From Streptomyces sp. SUK 48 (lineage in GTDB: Bacteria; Actinomycetota; Actinomycetes; Streptomycetales; Streptomycetaceae), in the NCBI RefSeq assembly GCF_009650765.1, contig NZ_CP045740.1, positions 7,416,001 to 7,480,000 on the forward strand: 64,000 nt of DNA. Direction: 5' to 3'. The translations under genes and the position numbers were made by a program. Of the stretch, positions 1 to 11,891 are shown piece after piece; the stretch's first letter is position 1, and the number at the start of each line of letters is the position of its first letter. The notes below the pieces were generated by a model. It saw nothing but the letters and a program-made list of their open reading frames with translations. It was not told the origin of the DNA and did not search any database.

Positions 1-417
1 CGTAGGGGCCGTCGGGGTCCTTGCGGGACTCCTGGAACCACGGGTGCTGGTCGCTGGTGTGGTTCATGACGAAGTCGATGATCACGCGCATGCCGCGCTG
101 GTGGGCGGCGTCCACGAACTCCACGAAGTCGGCGAGGTCGCCGAACTCGGGGAGCACCGCGGTGTAGTCGGAGACGTCGTAACCGCCGTCTCTGAGAGGT
201 GACTTGAAGAACGGGGGCAGCCACAGGCAGTCCACGCCGAGCCACTGGAGATAGTCGAGCTTGGCGGTCAGGCCCTTGAGGTCGCCGACGCCGTCGCCGT
301 TGCTGTCCTGGAAGGAGCGGACCAGGACCTCGTAGAAGACGGCTCGCTTGAACCACCGCGGGTCACGGTCCCGGGCAGGGGTGTCCTCGAAGGTGTCCAG
401 TACGGGTTCGTTCACGG

Positions 418-421
<4 letters not shown>
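1..421 (-). CDS. treS: Trehalose synthase TreS, N-terminal 140 residues (runs off the window)
   Basis: Maltose alpha-D-glucosyltransferase, which interconverts trehalose and maltose and feeds maltose into the GlgE alpha-glucan route. The visible part starts [13 protein letters not shown] and shows the GH13 start of the barrel: [15 protein letters not shown], then [13 protein letters not shown] (first conserved GH13 motif region), [16 protein letters not shown] and [11 protein letters not shown] (region I, DxxxNH). The catalytic Asp and Glu lie beyond the window edge. Its ATG overlaps the glgE TGA as ATGA, so it is translationally coupled behind glgE. In Streptomyces a maltokinase and glgB usually follow; that is known synteny and cannot be seen here. 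Confidence 0.95.
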
Positions 422-2409
<1,988 letters not shown>

Positions 2410-2426
2410 GTAATCACCTCCGCCGT

Positions 2427-2458
2427 GCGCGAAGCCGGGCACCGGCCCGGCTTCGCGC
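2427..2458. promoter_or_regulatory. Perfect 14-bp hairpin just upstream of the glgE ribosome binding site
   Basis: Arms 2427-2440 and 2445-2458 are exact complements around a 4-nt ACCG loop. It lies between the stop of the DUF5133 gene (2518) and the glgE Shine-Dalgarno sequence. There is no T-tract, so it may be a terminator for the upstream gene, a transcript-stabilising stem, or a 5' leader element of glgE-treS. The function is inferred. Confidence 0.5.
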
Positions 2459-2517
2459 TCCGAGAGCGGGGCCGGCCCGTGCCGGTCCCCGAAGGGAACG
2501 CCTTGTACGGTGCCAGC

Positions 2518-2925
2518 TCAGGAGCTCGGCGCCGTGGAACGCCGCTCCGAAGCCGGCGCCCTTCGCACCGAACGGCGCGACATCGGCCGTCCGTCCTGCT
2601 CGCGCAGGTAGCCGACCTGACTCGTGCGCAGATACCGCTCCGCCGCGTCCGCCGCCTCGCGGGCGCAGCGTTTGCCCATCAGAACGCACAAGGTGTACCC
2701 CGAGTCCTCGAACGTGGCCCGGACCGTGCGGTCGTACGGCGAGGCGAGCATCGCGCGCTCCCACGCCCGGTAACGCCGCAACTGCCGGGCCACTTCGGCC
2801 TTGGCGGGTAGCAGCATGGCCCTGTTCACCCTCCACGCTCTCGACTGGGCGCGTTCCCGACGGTCGGGTGGCGTCCGCGCAGGGGTGGGCACGGCACCGT
2901 TACGGCGATCGAGGCTTTCACTCAT
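2518..2925 (-). CDS. DUF5133 domain protein
   Basis: Small cytosolic protein of a family that is common and multi-copy in Streptomyces and has no established biochemical role. The core runs from MLLPAKAEVARQLRRYR to about residue 105, including the family-typical DSGYTLCVLMGKRCAREA. An Arg/Ser-rich tail follows (RRSVRRAPASERRS). The start is uncertain. The long form begins at 2925 without a clear ribosome site. The domain itself begins at Met37 (2817), which has a GGAGG 12 nt upstream. It has no visible membrane segment. It precedes glgE on the same strand, separated by about 110 nt that include a hairpin. No function is claimed. Confidence 0.75.
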   Translation of the reverse strand: MSESLDRRNGAVPTPARTPPDRRERAQSRAWRVNRAMLLPAKAEVARQLRRYRAWERAMLASPYDRTVRATFEDSGYTLCVLMGKRCAREAADAAERYLRTSQVGYLREQDGRPMSRRSVRRAPASERRSTAPSS

Positions 2926-3121
2926 GGTGCACGCGCGTGGACGCAGCGTCTTGTTGGAACTTCAACCATTGGGGACGGTGTGTGCTCGTGTTGCACGAAT
3001 GGCGTAGCGCCCGCACCGTTGGAGATGACTCAGAAGCGATCACCGCTCACGCTGTGTGTCCGGGATCCCTCCCGGACAGGGCGAGGGGAGCGAGAGCTTC
3101 GCCGGTGAGGAGCAAGCGACG

Positions 3122-3630
3122 ATGAAGACCGCAGTGCCCTGCTACTACCACCTCGACGTGGAAGTCAGCCCGGAACGGGTGGGACAGGTCAGCCGCATCC
3201 TGGCCGCCCATCTCCGTCACTGGGACCTCGACAATCTCGTGGCCCCCGTCTGCCGCGGCGCCGAACTGCTGCTGCGGGCGATCGACCAGCACGCCCGTGA
3301 CAAGCACACCTCCATCGAGATGTGGTGGAACGGCCAGCACCTCATCACCGCCTTCGGCGACGACGACCCCGAACTGCGCCCGGACCAGGACCTGCGGGCC
3401 GCTCTCGCGGACATCGCCGCCATGAGCGACGGCTGGGGCTGCTGCGCCGCCGAGACCGGAGCCAAGATCATCTGGTTCTCGCAGCGCGCCCGCGCCGGTG
3501 AACGGGTGCCGCTGGTGCCGCTGCCCCCGGAGCCGTTCCTGAGCACCGGCCTGACGGAGCCGCGGCGGCATCAGGTGGCCGTCCTGGCCGCGCCCGGGCC
3601 CGCCGGTGACGACAGCCTGGAGGGCAGCCG

Positions 3631-3634
<4 letters not shown>
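3122..3634 (+). CDS. Divergent RsbW-like HATPase-fold protein coupled to glgX
   Basis: About 170 residues beginning MKTAVPCYYHLDVEV, with AGGAG upstream. The arrangement resembles the anti-sigma/ATPase fold of RsbW-like proteins: a helix with ELLLRAIDQHARDKHTSIEMWW at the N-box position, then a Gly-poor G-box region, ending in GWGCCAAETGAKIIWF, which matches the usual WGxxxxxxGKxxWF strand. The Asn of the N-box (ELVTNAxRH in typical members) is replaced, so ATP binding may be altered or lost. Its TGA overlaps the glgX GTG (GTGA), so the two are made together. This suggests a regulatory or partner role in glycogen handling, which is inference. Confidence 0.7.
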
Positions 3635-5768
<2,134 letters not shown>

Positions 5769-5772
<4 letters not shown>

Positions 5773-6617
5773 CGGATCCGGGTCTCTCGGCGCACCGGCC
5801 GCGACATCACCGTGAACTGGGCGCCGTCGGCGTCCCGGAGGATCGCCTCCGTGTCGTTCTCCTTCAGGACGCTGCCCCCGTGCTTCTCCGCCGCGCGGGC
5901 GCATCCCGGTACGTCCGCCACCGCGAAGTGGACCTGCCAGTGCGGCCGTACGGAGGGGTCCGGGGCGGCCTCCACCGCGCCCGAGTCGATCCGGGCCACC
6001 GCGTCCCCCTGGCTGCGCAGCACGACCTCGTCGCCGTCGTACTCGACCTCGCAGCACCCCGGCTTCCCCGAAGCCCAGTCGAGGATCTCGCCGTAGAACA
6101 TCGCGGAGTCGAAGGCGTCGCGGGTGTGCAGCCGGATGAACGTGGGCGCCGCCCGCCGCCACGCCTCCCAGTTGGAGACCAGCTCGCCCTGCCAGATCCC
6201 GAACGTCGCCCCGTCGCGGTCGGCGAGCAGCGCGGCCCGGCCCGGCGGGAAGGAGAGGGGTCCGACCGCCGCCGTACCGCCCCGCTCCCGGGCCCGCGCC
6301 ACCGCGACATCCGCGTCCGGCACCGCGAAGTACGGCGTCCACGCCACCGCCATCTGCCACATCGAGGCCACCGCGGCGATCCCGGCCACCGGCACCCCGT
6401 CCGCCAGCGCGACCCGGAAGTGCTCGCCGAGCTTCGCGCCGCGCCAGCGCCAGCCCAGCACGGCCGAGTAGAAGTCCTGGGTGGCCTGGAGGTCGCGGCT
6501 GGTCAGGCTCACCCAGCACGGTGCGCCGAAGACGGAGTGCGTGGAGACGACCGCACGCGGGCGCGGCCCGTGCCCGGTGCCGTCCGCTCCGTCGCTGACA
6601 GGTGTTTCTCGGTTCAT
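5769..6617 (-). CDS. VOC (glyoxalase/bleomycin-resistance fold) family protein
   Basis: 282-residue protein with two tandem VOC modules, roughly residues 35-150 (CWVSLTSRDLQATQDFYSAV) and 165-280 (FIRLHTRDAFDSAMFYGEI). The duplicated layout resembles the CFP30B/hydroxylase-type VOC proteins common in actinomycetes. Conserved metal or substrate ligands cannot be assigned by eye, so the substrate is unknown. The ATG at 6617 (MNRETPVSDGADG) is the first Met of the coding stretch; its ribosome site is weak (CAGGACG). It converges with glgX and shares a CTAG stop with it. Downstream of the sigma factor gene on the same strand, with about 145 nt between. Confidence 0.88.
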
Positions 6618-6762
6618 GTTCGGTAACGTCCTGCTCTCGGGGCCGGGGGTCACCGCTCTGGCTCCAGTGTCCAACCGGAAGCGGGTGGGGCGCCTGTCGA
6701 GTACCCCCGCCGGCGAGCGGACAGGCCATGTCGTCCCGGAGCGGGACCGGCGAAGCGGAACC

Positions 6763-7569
6763 TCACCGCGGCTCCGCCAGCAGCTCCTCCCGCAGCCGGT
6801 CGAAGCACCCGCTGAGCAGCCGCGACACATGCATCTGCGAGATCCCCAGCTGCTGGGCGATCCGGTTCTGCGTCATCCCCCGGAAGAACCGCAGGTAGAG
6901 GATGGTGCGCTCGCGCTCCGGCAGCGCCGCGAGGCAGGGCCGTACGGCCGCCCGGTCCACCACGAGGTCGTACCCGGGGTCCGGGCCGCCCAGCGAGTCC
7001 CCGAGGGCGTAGCCGTCCGTGCCTGCCACCTCGGCGTCCAGGGACAGCGCGGAGAAGCACTCCAGCGCCTCCATCCCGGCGCGCACTTCGTCCTCGTCGA
7101 GCCGGGTGTACTCGGCGATCTCGGCCACCGTGGGCGCCCGGCCCGGAGTGGACTGGGACAGCTCCTTCACGGCCGTACGGACCCGGTTGCGCAGATCCTG
7201 CACCCGGCGGGGCACGTGCAGCGTCCACATGTGGTCCCGGAAGTGCCGCTTGATCTCACCGGTGATGGTGGGCACCGCGTACGCCTCGAAGGCGCGGCCG
7301 CGCTCGGGGTCGTAGTGGTCGACGGCCTTCACCAGGCCCAGCGCGGCCACCTGGTACAGATCCTCCAGGGACTCCCCCCGGCCGCGGAACCGCACGGCGA
7401 TCCGCTCGGCCATGGGCAGCCACAGCCGCACCAGCTCGTCCCGCAGCGCCTGGCGCTCGGGGCCGTCGGGCAGCTCGGCGAGCCGCGCGAAGGACTCGCC
7501 CGTGTCGGGCGCGTCGTCATGGGGATGGGGGTGGGACCTGGGCTTGGTGCTGGTGCCAGTGACACGCAT
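6763..7569 (-). CDS. SigB/SigF/SigG-family RNA polymerase sigma factor
   Basis: About 268 residues with the full region 2-3-4 set of group 3 stress/development sigma factors. Region 2: LVRLWLPMAERIAVRF, then SLEDLYQVAALGLVKAV and FEAYAVPTITGEIKRHFRD. Region 3: VPRRVQDLRNRVRTAV. Region 4 helix-turn-helix: LPERERTILYLRFFRGMTQN then GISQMHVSRLLSGC. The ATG at 7569 is preferred over an upstream GTG (7578) because AGAGG sits 8 nt before it. No anti-sigma gene is adjacent, but PP2C phosphatases and an RsbW-like protein occur elsewhere in the window. The specific paralogue cannot be named. Confidence 0.94.
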   Translation of the reverse strand: MRVTGTSTKPRSHPHPHDDAPDTGESFARLAELPDGPERQALRDELVRLWLPMAERIAVRFRGRGESLEDLYQVAALGLVKAVDHYDPERGRAFEAYAVPTITGEIKRHFRDHMWTLHVPRRVQDLRNRVRTAVKELSQSTPGRAPTVAEIAEYTRLDEDEVRAGMEALECFSALSLDAEVAGTDGYALGDSLGGPDPGYDLVVDRAAVRPCLAALPERERTILYLRFFRGMTQNRIAQQLGISQMHVSRLLSGCFDRLREELLAEPR

Positions 7570-7809
7570 CGCGCGCACCTCTCTCGCCGGTGCCGGTTGG
7601 ACAAGACACCGTGGGAGGCGCGCGCTCGGTCACGGGAAAGGACTCGGGGGCGTCAGACCACGCTCGGGGCCTGCTCCCACGGAAAGTGCCTCCTGTCCGA
7701 AGCACATACGTGCGTTTTCCCGCTCACGGACATCACAAAACAAATCACCCGATAGCCGTAAAAATACCGTGATTGCTTTGACCGCATCTTGGGGTGGTCC
7801 CAGGGGTGA

Positions 7810-7828
7810 TACCTCTGTAGCAGAGGTA
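7810..7828. promoter_or_regulatory. Palindromic operator in front of the marR-ABC operon
   Basis: TACCTCTG-TAG-CAGAGGTA is a perfect 8-bp inverted repeat with a 3-nt centre. It ends 10 nt before the marR GTG at 7839. The size and position fit an autoregulatory MarR site that would block promoter or ribosome access. Seen directly; binding is inferred from family behaviour. Confidence 0.65.
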
Positions 7829-7838
7829 ATCTTCAGAC

Positions 7839-8492
7839 GTGGAAGACGAAGCGATACGCGGGCCCGGCGGCGACGTGCCGCCCGGGCCGCCCGAGACCTT
7901 CCCGGCGGAGCTGACCGACGCGCTCGTCGGCATCCAGCGGCTGATCCGGCGCCGGCTGCGCGGCGGCCTGACCGGGCCCCGGCTGCGCGGTGCCGAGGTG
8001 GAACTGTTGCGGCTGATCCACTCCCGCCCGGGGATCGGTGTCTCGGAGGCCGCCAAGGAGCTGCACCTGGCCGGCAATTCCGTCTCGACGCTGGTCAACC
8101 AGCTCGTGCGGGACGCCTACCTGGTCCGGGAGACCGACCCGGCCGACCGGCGGGCCGCGCGGCTGCGGCTGACCGGGGCCGCCGAGAAACGCCTTGAGGA
8201 CTGGCACCGCCGCCGCGCCGAGCTGGTCGGCGGCCGTCTCGCCCGCCTCGACGCGGCCGACCGCGACGCCCTGCGCGCGGCCCTCCCGGCCCTGGGCAGG
8301 CTCGCCGAGCTGCTGCGCGAGGCCGACGAGACCGGCGAGCCCGGCTTGGCCGCCGACGCCGCCGACCGGGCGGGCGAGGAGCGGGCGGGGGCGGAGCGGG
8401 CGGAGGCGGAGCGGGCCGCGGCGCGGGTGAGCGCGCCGGCCGGCGCCGGAGCCGCTGCCGAGGGAATCCGGACGGAGGGAACGCCATCATGA
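7839..8492 (+). CDS. MarR-family transcriptional regulator of the adjacent ABC exporter
   Basis: 217 residues. The winged-helix core is about 20-150: AEVELLRLIHSRPGIGVSEAAKEL, recognition helix GNSVSTLVNQLVRDAYLV, wing RETDPADRRAARLRLT. The C-terminal 60 residues are an unusual acidic/basic low-complexity tail (RAGEERAGAERAEAERAAA) not needed by the family. The GTG start at 7839 has only a poor ribosome site, so a leaderless transcript is possible. The stop TGA overlaps the ABC ATPase ATG (ATGA), so regulator and transporter are one transcription unit. A palindrome directly upstream suggests autorepression relieved by the exported drug, as known for MarR-exporter pairs. Confidence 0.9.
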   Translation: MEDEAIRGPGGDVPPGPPETFPAELTDALVGIQRLIRRRLRGGLTGPRLRGAEVELLRLIHSRPGIGVSEAAKELHLAGNSVSTLVNQLVRDAYLVRETDPADRRAARLRLTGAAEKRLEDWHRRRAELVGGRLARLDAADRDALRAALPALGRLAELLREADETGEPGLAADAADRAGEERAGAERAEAERAAARVSAPAGAGAAAEGIRTEGTPS

Positions 8493-9379
8493 CGACCGAC
8501 CCGGCGGACACGTCCGCCACCCCGGTGGCCGCCGCCACGGCCGAGGGCGCCGCCGGCCGCGCCGAGGCCGTCAGCTGCACCGGGCTCGGCTACTCCTTCG
8601 GCGAGACCAAGGCCGTCGACGACCTGGACCTCGGCGTCCGCGAGGGCGAGGTCTTCGGGCTGCTCGGCCCGAACGGCGCCGGCAAGACCACCGCCATCCG
8701 CTGCATCACCACCCTGCTGCCGGTCCCCGCCGGCATGGTCCGCGTCTTCGGGCACGACGCCGCCAAGGAGCGCATGGGAGTGCGCCGCATGCTCGGCTAC
8801 GTCCCGCAGCAGCTCTCCGCCGACGGCGGGCTCACCGGACGCGAGAACGTCGCCCTGTTCGCCCGGGTGTTCGATGTGCCGCGCCGGGAGCGTGCCGCGC
8901 GGGTCGACCTGGCGCTCTCCGCCGTCGATCTCTCCGAGGCCGCCGGACGGCTCGCCGGCACCTACTCCGGCGGCATGATCCGCCGCCTCGAACTCGCCCA
9001 GGCCCTGGTCAGCGCCCCCCGGCTGCTGATCCTGGACGAGCCGACCATCGGCCTCGACCCCATCGCCCGCACCGGCGTGTGGGAGCACATCAACGCCGTA
9101 CGCGAGGCGACCGGCATGACCGTCCTCGTCACCACCCACTACATGGACGAGGCCGACCAGTACTGCGACCGGGTCGGCCTGATGCACCGCGGCCGTATCC
9201 GCGCCCTCGGCACCCCCGAGGAGCTGCGCCGGGGCCTCGCCGAACGCAAGGGCACCGACGCCCTGCCCACGCTGGAGGACGTCTTCCGCGACGTCGCCGG
9301 CAGTGGCCTCGACGACAACACCGGAGGAGGTTTCCGTGAAGTCCGAAGCACCCGCCGCACCGCACGCCGCGTCGGCTGA
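8489..9379 (+). CDS. ABC transporter ATP-binding protein (DrrA-like)
   Basis: 296 residues; one nucleotide-binding domain that powers export with the following permease. Walker A GPNGAGKTT (about residue 65), Q-loop YVPQQLSAD, signature YSGGMIRRLELAQAL, Walker B LLILDEPTIGLDP and switch His in VLVTTHYMDEADQYC. The C-terminal tail (LPTLEDVFRDVAG) is typical of the daunorubicin-resistance subfamily. The ATG overlaps the marR stop. The last 44 nt overlap the start of the permease gene in another frame, which makes the pair strictly coupled. The substrate cannot be told from sequence. Confidence 0.95.
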   Translation: MTTDPADTSATPVAAATAEGAAGRAEAVSCTGLGYSFGETKAVDDLDLGVREGEVFGLLGPNGAGKTTAIRCITTLLPVPAGMVRVFGHDAAKERMGVRRMLGYVPQQLSADGGLTGRENVALFARVFDVPRRERAARVDLALSAVDLSEAAGRLAGTYSGGMIRRLELAQALVSAPRLLILDEPTIGLDPIARTGVWEHINAVREATGMTVLVTTHYMDEADQYCDRVGLMHRGRIRALGTPEELRRGLAERKGTDALPTLEDVFRDVAGSGLDDNTGGGFREVRSTRRTARRVG

Positions 9380-10199
9380 CCAGACCCTCGGCAAGGACAC
9401 CGCGCTGCTGCTCACCCCTCCGGTGCCGCGCGCCGGCTGGCGGCTGCTGCCCGCCCGGGTGCTCGCCATGTGCACCGTGGAACTCCAGAAGCTGCGCCAC
9501 GACCGCACCGAGCTGTACACCCGCGCCGTCCAGCCCGCCCTGTGGCTGCTGATCTTCGGTCAGACCTTCACCCGCATCCGGGCGATCCCCACCGGCGGCA
9601 TCCCGTACATCGACTACATGGCACCCGGCATCATCGCCCAGTCCGCCATGTTCATCGCGATCTTCTACGGCATCCAGATCATCTGGGAGCGGGACGCGGG
9701 CATCCTGAACAAACTGCTCGTCACCCCGACCCCGCGCTCGGCGCTGATCACCGGCAAGGCGTTCGCGGCCGGGGTGAAGTCACTGGTGCAGGCCATCGTG
9801 GTGATCGTCATCGCCGCCCTGCTCGGTGTCGCCCTCACCTGGAACCCGCTGAAGCTGCTCGGCGTCGCCCTCGCGGTGATCCTCGCCTCGGTGTTCTTCT
9901 CCTGCCTCTCGATGACCATCGCGGGCATCGTGCTCAGCCGCGACCGGCTGATGGGATTCGGGCAGGCGATCACCATGCCGCTCTTCTTCGGCTCCAACGC
10001 CCTGTACCCCGTCTCCGTGATGCCGGGCTGGCTCCAGGCCGTCAGCAAGGTCAACCCGCTGAGCTACCAAGTCGACGCGCTGCGCGGGCTGCTGCTCGGC
10101 ACGCCCGCGCATCTCGGCGCCGACTTCGGGGTGCTGGCGATCGCCGCCGCGCTCGGCATCACGGCGGCCTCCTCGCTGCTCGGCCGGCTGGCCCGGTGA
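9336..10199 (+). CDS. ABC-2 type permease (DrrB-like)
   Basis: Membrane half of the exporter, 287 residues. An N-terminal cytosolic stretch is followed by six predicted hydrophobic segments. The conserved ABC-2 region is VLAMCTVELQKLRHDRTELY, then AMFIAIFYGIQIIWERDAGI and LFFGSNALYPVSVMPGWLQ, the last being close to the DrrB signature before the final helices. The GTG at 9336 is chosen because GGAGGAGG lies 5 nt upstream and within the ATPase gene, giving a 44-nt overlap. With the MarR protein and the ATPase it forms a three-gene drug-efflux-type operon. Confidence 0.94.
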   Translation: MKSEAPAAPHAASADQTLGKDTALLLTPPVPRAGWRLLPARVLAMCTVELQKLRHDRTELYTRAVQPALWLLIFGQTFTRIRAIPTGGIPYIDYMAPGIIAQSAMFIAIFYGIQIIWERDAGILNKLLVTPTPRSALITGKAFAAGVKSLVQAIVVIVIAALLGVALTWNPLKLLGVALAVILASVFFSCLSMTIAGIVLSRDRLMGFGQAITMPLFFGSNALYPVSVMPGWLQAVSKVNPLSYQVDALRGLLLGTPAHLGADFGVLAIAAALGITAASSLLGRLAR

Positions 10200-10277
10200 T
10201 CTTGCCGGGAACGTGATGTGCGGCACGCGCCGTGGCCCGCCCGAGACGCACGCGGGGGGATTCTTCCTGGGCAGCGC

Positions 10278-10292
10278 TTGATCAACGATCAA
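10278..10292. repeat. Short inverted repeat TTGATC-AAC-GATCAA in the intergenic region
   Basis: A perfect 6-bp palindrome at 10278-10292. It is nested between an 11-bp long-range inverted repeat (10227-10237 and 10309-10319, GCGCCGTGGCC type), about 40 nt upstream of a candidate promoter. It could be an operator or part of a folded 3' end of the ABC transcript. Function unknown. Confidence 0.4.
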
Positions 10293-10330
10293 AGCGGGCG
10301 AACCCCCTGGCCACGGCGCATTCCGCTCAT

Positions 10331-10360
10331 TTGACAGTGCGCTGAGCCCACAGATAGACA
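10331..10360 (+). promoter_or_regulatory. Candidate sigma-70-type promoter for the gene at 10382
   Basis: TTGACA at 10331-10336 is a perfect -35 hexamer. An 18-nt spacer separates it from TAGACA (10355-10360), which is an acceptable Streptomyces -10. The ribosome site GAGAGGGG and the GTG start at 10382 follow directly. Confidence 0.6.
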
Positions 10361-10381
10361 CTCGGGGTCGAGAGGGGCACT

Positions 10382-10906
10382 GTGTACGAGCCGAACGTGG
10401 TCGGTGACTGGCAGGAGTACGAGGAGCATGCCGGTCTGCGGGTCCGCGTCCACCGCCTGGAGGCAGCCGAACCCCCGCGCGGACGCGACGACGCCGCGGC
10501 CGGTCTGACGTACTTCAGTGTCCGGGTGACGATCGAGAACCGCGGCACGCGGCACTTCGGCGTCCACCTGGAGGACGGCCAGCTCGACGTCCGGGTCGGA
10601 CCGGACGGCGAGGGCGCGTTCATCGACTGGCGCAACTCGCAGTTCATCGAGGGCTTCGACGTCTACCCGCTGCGCCGGGCCACCGCCGTCCTCTACGCCG
10701 CCGCCCCCGAGGCCGCGCTCACCCAGGTGGACATCCAGGTGCAGCTGCGGGTGGAAGAGGAGTGGACCGAGCGCCGGCTGTGGGCCGGCGGCACCGGTGT
10801 CCAGGAACCGACCGCGCAGGCCGCCCCCGTGGGCTCCGCCCAGGGCGACCTGGCCCACCAGGTCAGCGCCTTCCTCAAGGAGCAGACGGAGCCCGGCACC
10901 GCCTGA
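10382..10906 (+). CDS. Conserved hypothetical protein, beta-rich
   Basis: 174 residues, not recognised as a named family. It starts at GTG with GAGAGGGG upstream and begins MYEPNVVGDWQEYEE. The centre (about 45-130) reads as alternating beta strands: LTYFSVRVTIENRGTRHFGV, then DGEGAFIDWRNSQFIEGFDV and DIQVQLRVEEEW. This resembles an immunoglobulin-like or DUF4352-like sandwich without a signal peptide or lipobox. The last 40 residues are Ala/Gln-rich. It has its own promoter and is convergent with hemC. No function is claimed. Confidence 0.8.
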   Translation: MYEPNVVGDWQEYEEHAGLRVRVHRLEAAEPPRGRDDAAAGLTYFSVRVTIENRGTRHFGVHLEDGQLDVRVGPDGEGAFIDWRNSQFIEGFDVYPLRRATAVLYAAAPEAALTQVDIQVQLRVEEEWTERRLWAGGTGVQEPTAQAAPVGSAQGDLAHQVSAFLKEQTEPGTA

Positions 10907-10931
10907 GCTCCGGCCGCCCCCCCGGTCCCGC

Positions 10932-11873
10932 TCAGTGCGGGATGCCGTCGATGATCTCCCGCGCGCCCTGCCGCAGCAGCGCCACCGCGACCGAGGTGCC
11001 GAGCGTGGCCGGGTCGAGCCGGCCCGCCCATTCGTGGGCGTTCAGCCGGGTCTTGCCGTCCGGGGTGAACACACAGGCCCGCAGGGAGAGTTCACCGCCG
11101 GCGTCCACTCGCGCGTACCCGGAGATCGGGCTGTTGCAGTGGCCCTGGAGCACATGCAGGAACATCCGCTCGGCCGTCGCCTCCCGGTGGGTGTCCGGGT
11201 CGCCGAGCCCGCTGACCGCGTCGATCAGCTCGGTGTCGCCCTCCCGGCACTGCAGGGCGAGGATGCCCGCGCCGATCGGCGGCATCATCGTCTCCGGGGA
11301 CAGCACCTCGCTGATCACATCGGTGCGCCCGATGCGCTCCAGACCGGCCACCGCGAGCAGCAGCGCGTCCGCCTCGCCGTCGGCCAGCTTCCGGAGCCTG
11401 CGGTTGGCGTTGCCGCGGAACGGCACGCACTCCAGATGCGGGTGGGTGGCGGCCAGTTGGGCGATCTTGCGCACCGCGGAGGTGCCGATCCGGGTGCCGG
11501 CCGGCAGCTCGTCCAGGGTCAGGCCACCCGGGTGCACCAGCGCGTCGCGGATGTCGTCCCGCTTCAGGAACGCGGCGAACACCGTCCCGGCGGGCAGCGG
11601 CCGGTCGGCCGGCACGTCCTTCACGCAGTGCACCGCGAGATCCGCCGCCCCGGCCAGCAGGGCCGCGTCCACCTCCTTGGTGAACGCCCCCTTGCCCTCG
11701 ACCTGGGCCAGATCGCCGAGCCACTTGTCGCCGGTGGTCTTCACGGGGACGACCTCGGTGCGCACACCCGGATGCAGGGCGGCCAACTCGGCGCGGACCC
11801 GCTCCACTTGGGCCAGAGCCATGGGCGAGTCACGGGAGACGATTCGGATCAGTTCGGGAACCGGCATGCGCAC
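10932..11873 (-). CDS. hemC: Porphobilinogen deaminase (hydroxymethylbilane synthase), HemC paralogue
   Basis: 313 residues; condenses four porphobilinogen units in tetrapyrrole synthesis. The N-terminal [18 protein letters not shown] aligns with the usual RxSxLAxxQ. The catalytic Asp is in [11 protein letters not shown], the substrate-binding Arg cluster is RIGTSAVRK and [12 protein letters not shown], and the dipyrromethane cofactor Cys is in [12 protein letters not shown]. Local sequence differs from typical Streptomyces HemC (HCVKDVP rather than HSLKDVP), and no hemA, hemB or hemD is nearby. It is therefore probably a second copy. The GTG at 11873 has GGGGGG 8 nt upstream. It lies 18 nt after a DNA ligase gene. 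Confidence 0.9.
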   Translation of the reverse strand: MRMPVPELIRIVSRDSPMALAQVERVRAELAALHPGVRTEVVPVKTTGDKWLGDLAQVEGKGAFTKEVDAALLAGAADLAVHCVKDVPADRPLPAGTVFAAFLKRDDIRDALVHPGGLTLDELPAGTRIGTSAVRKIAQLAATHPHLECVPFRGNANRRLRKLADGEADALLLAVAGLERIGRTDVISEVLSPETMMPPIGAGILALQCREGDTELIDAVSGLGDPDTHREATAERMFLHVLQGHCNSPISGYARVDAGGELSLRACVFTPDGKTRLNAHEWAGRLDPATLGTSVAVALLRQGAREIIDGIPH

Positions 11874-11891
11874 ACGATAGACCCCCCTGCC

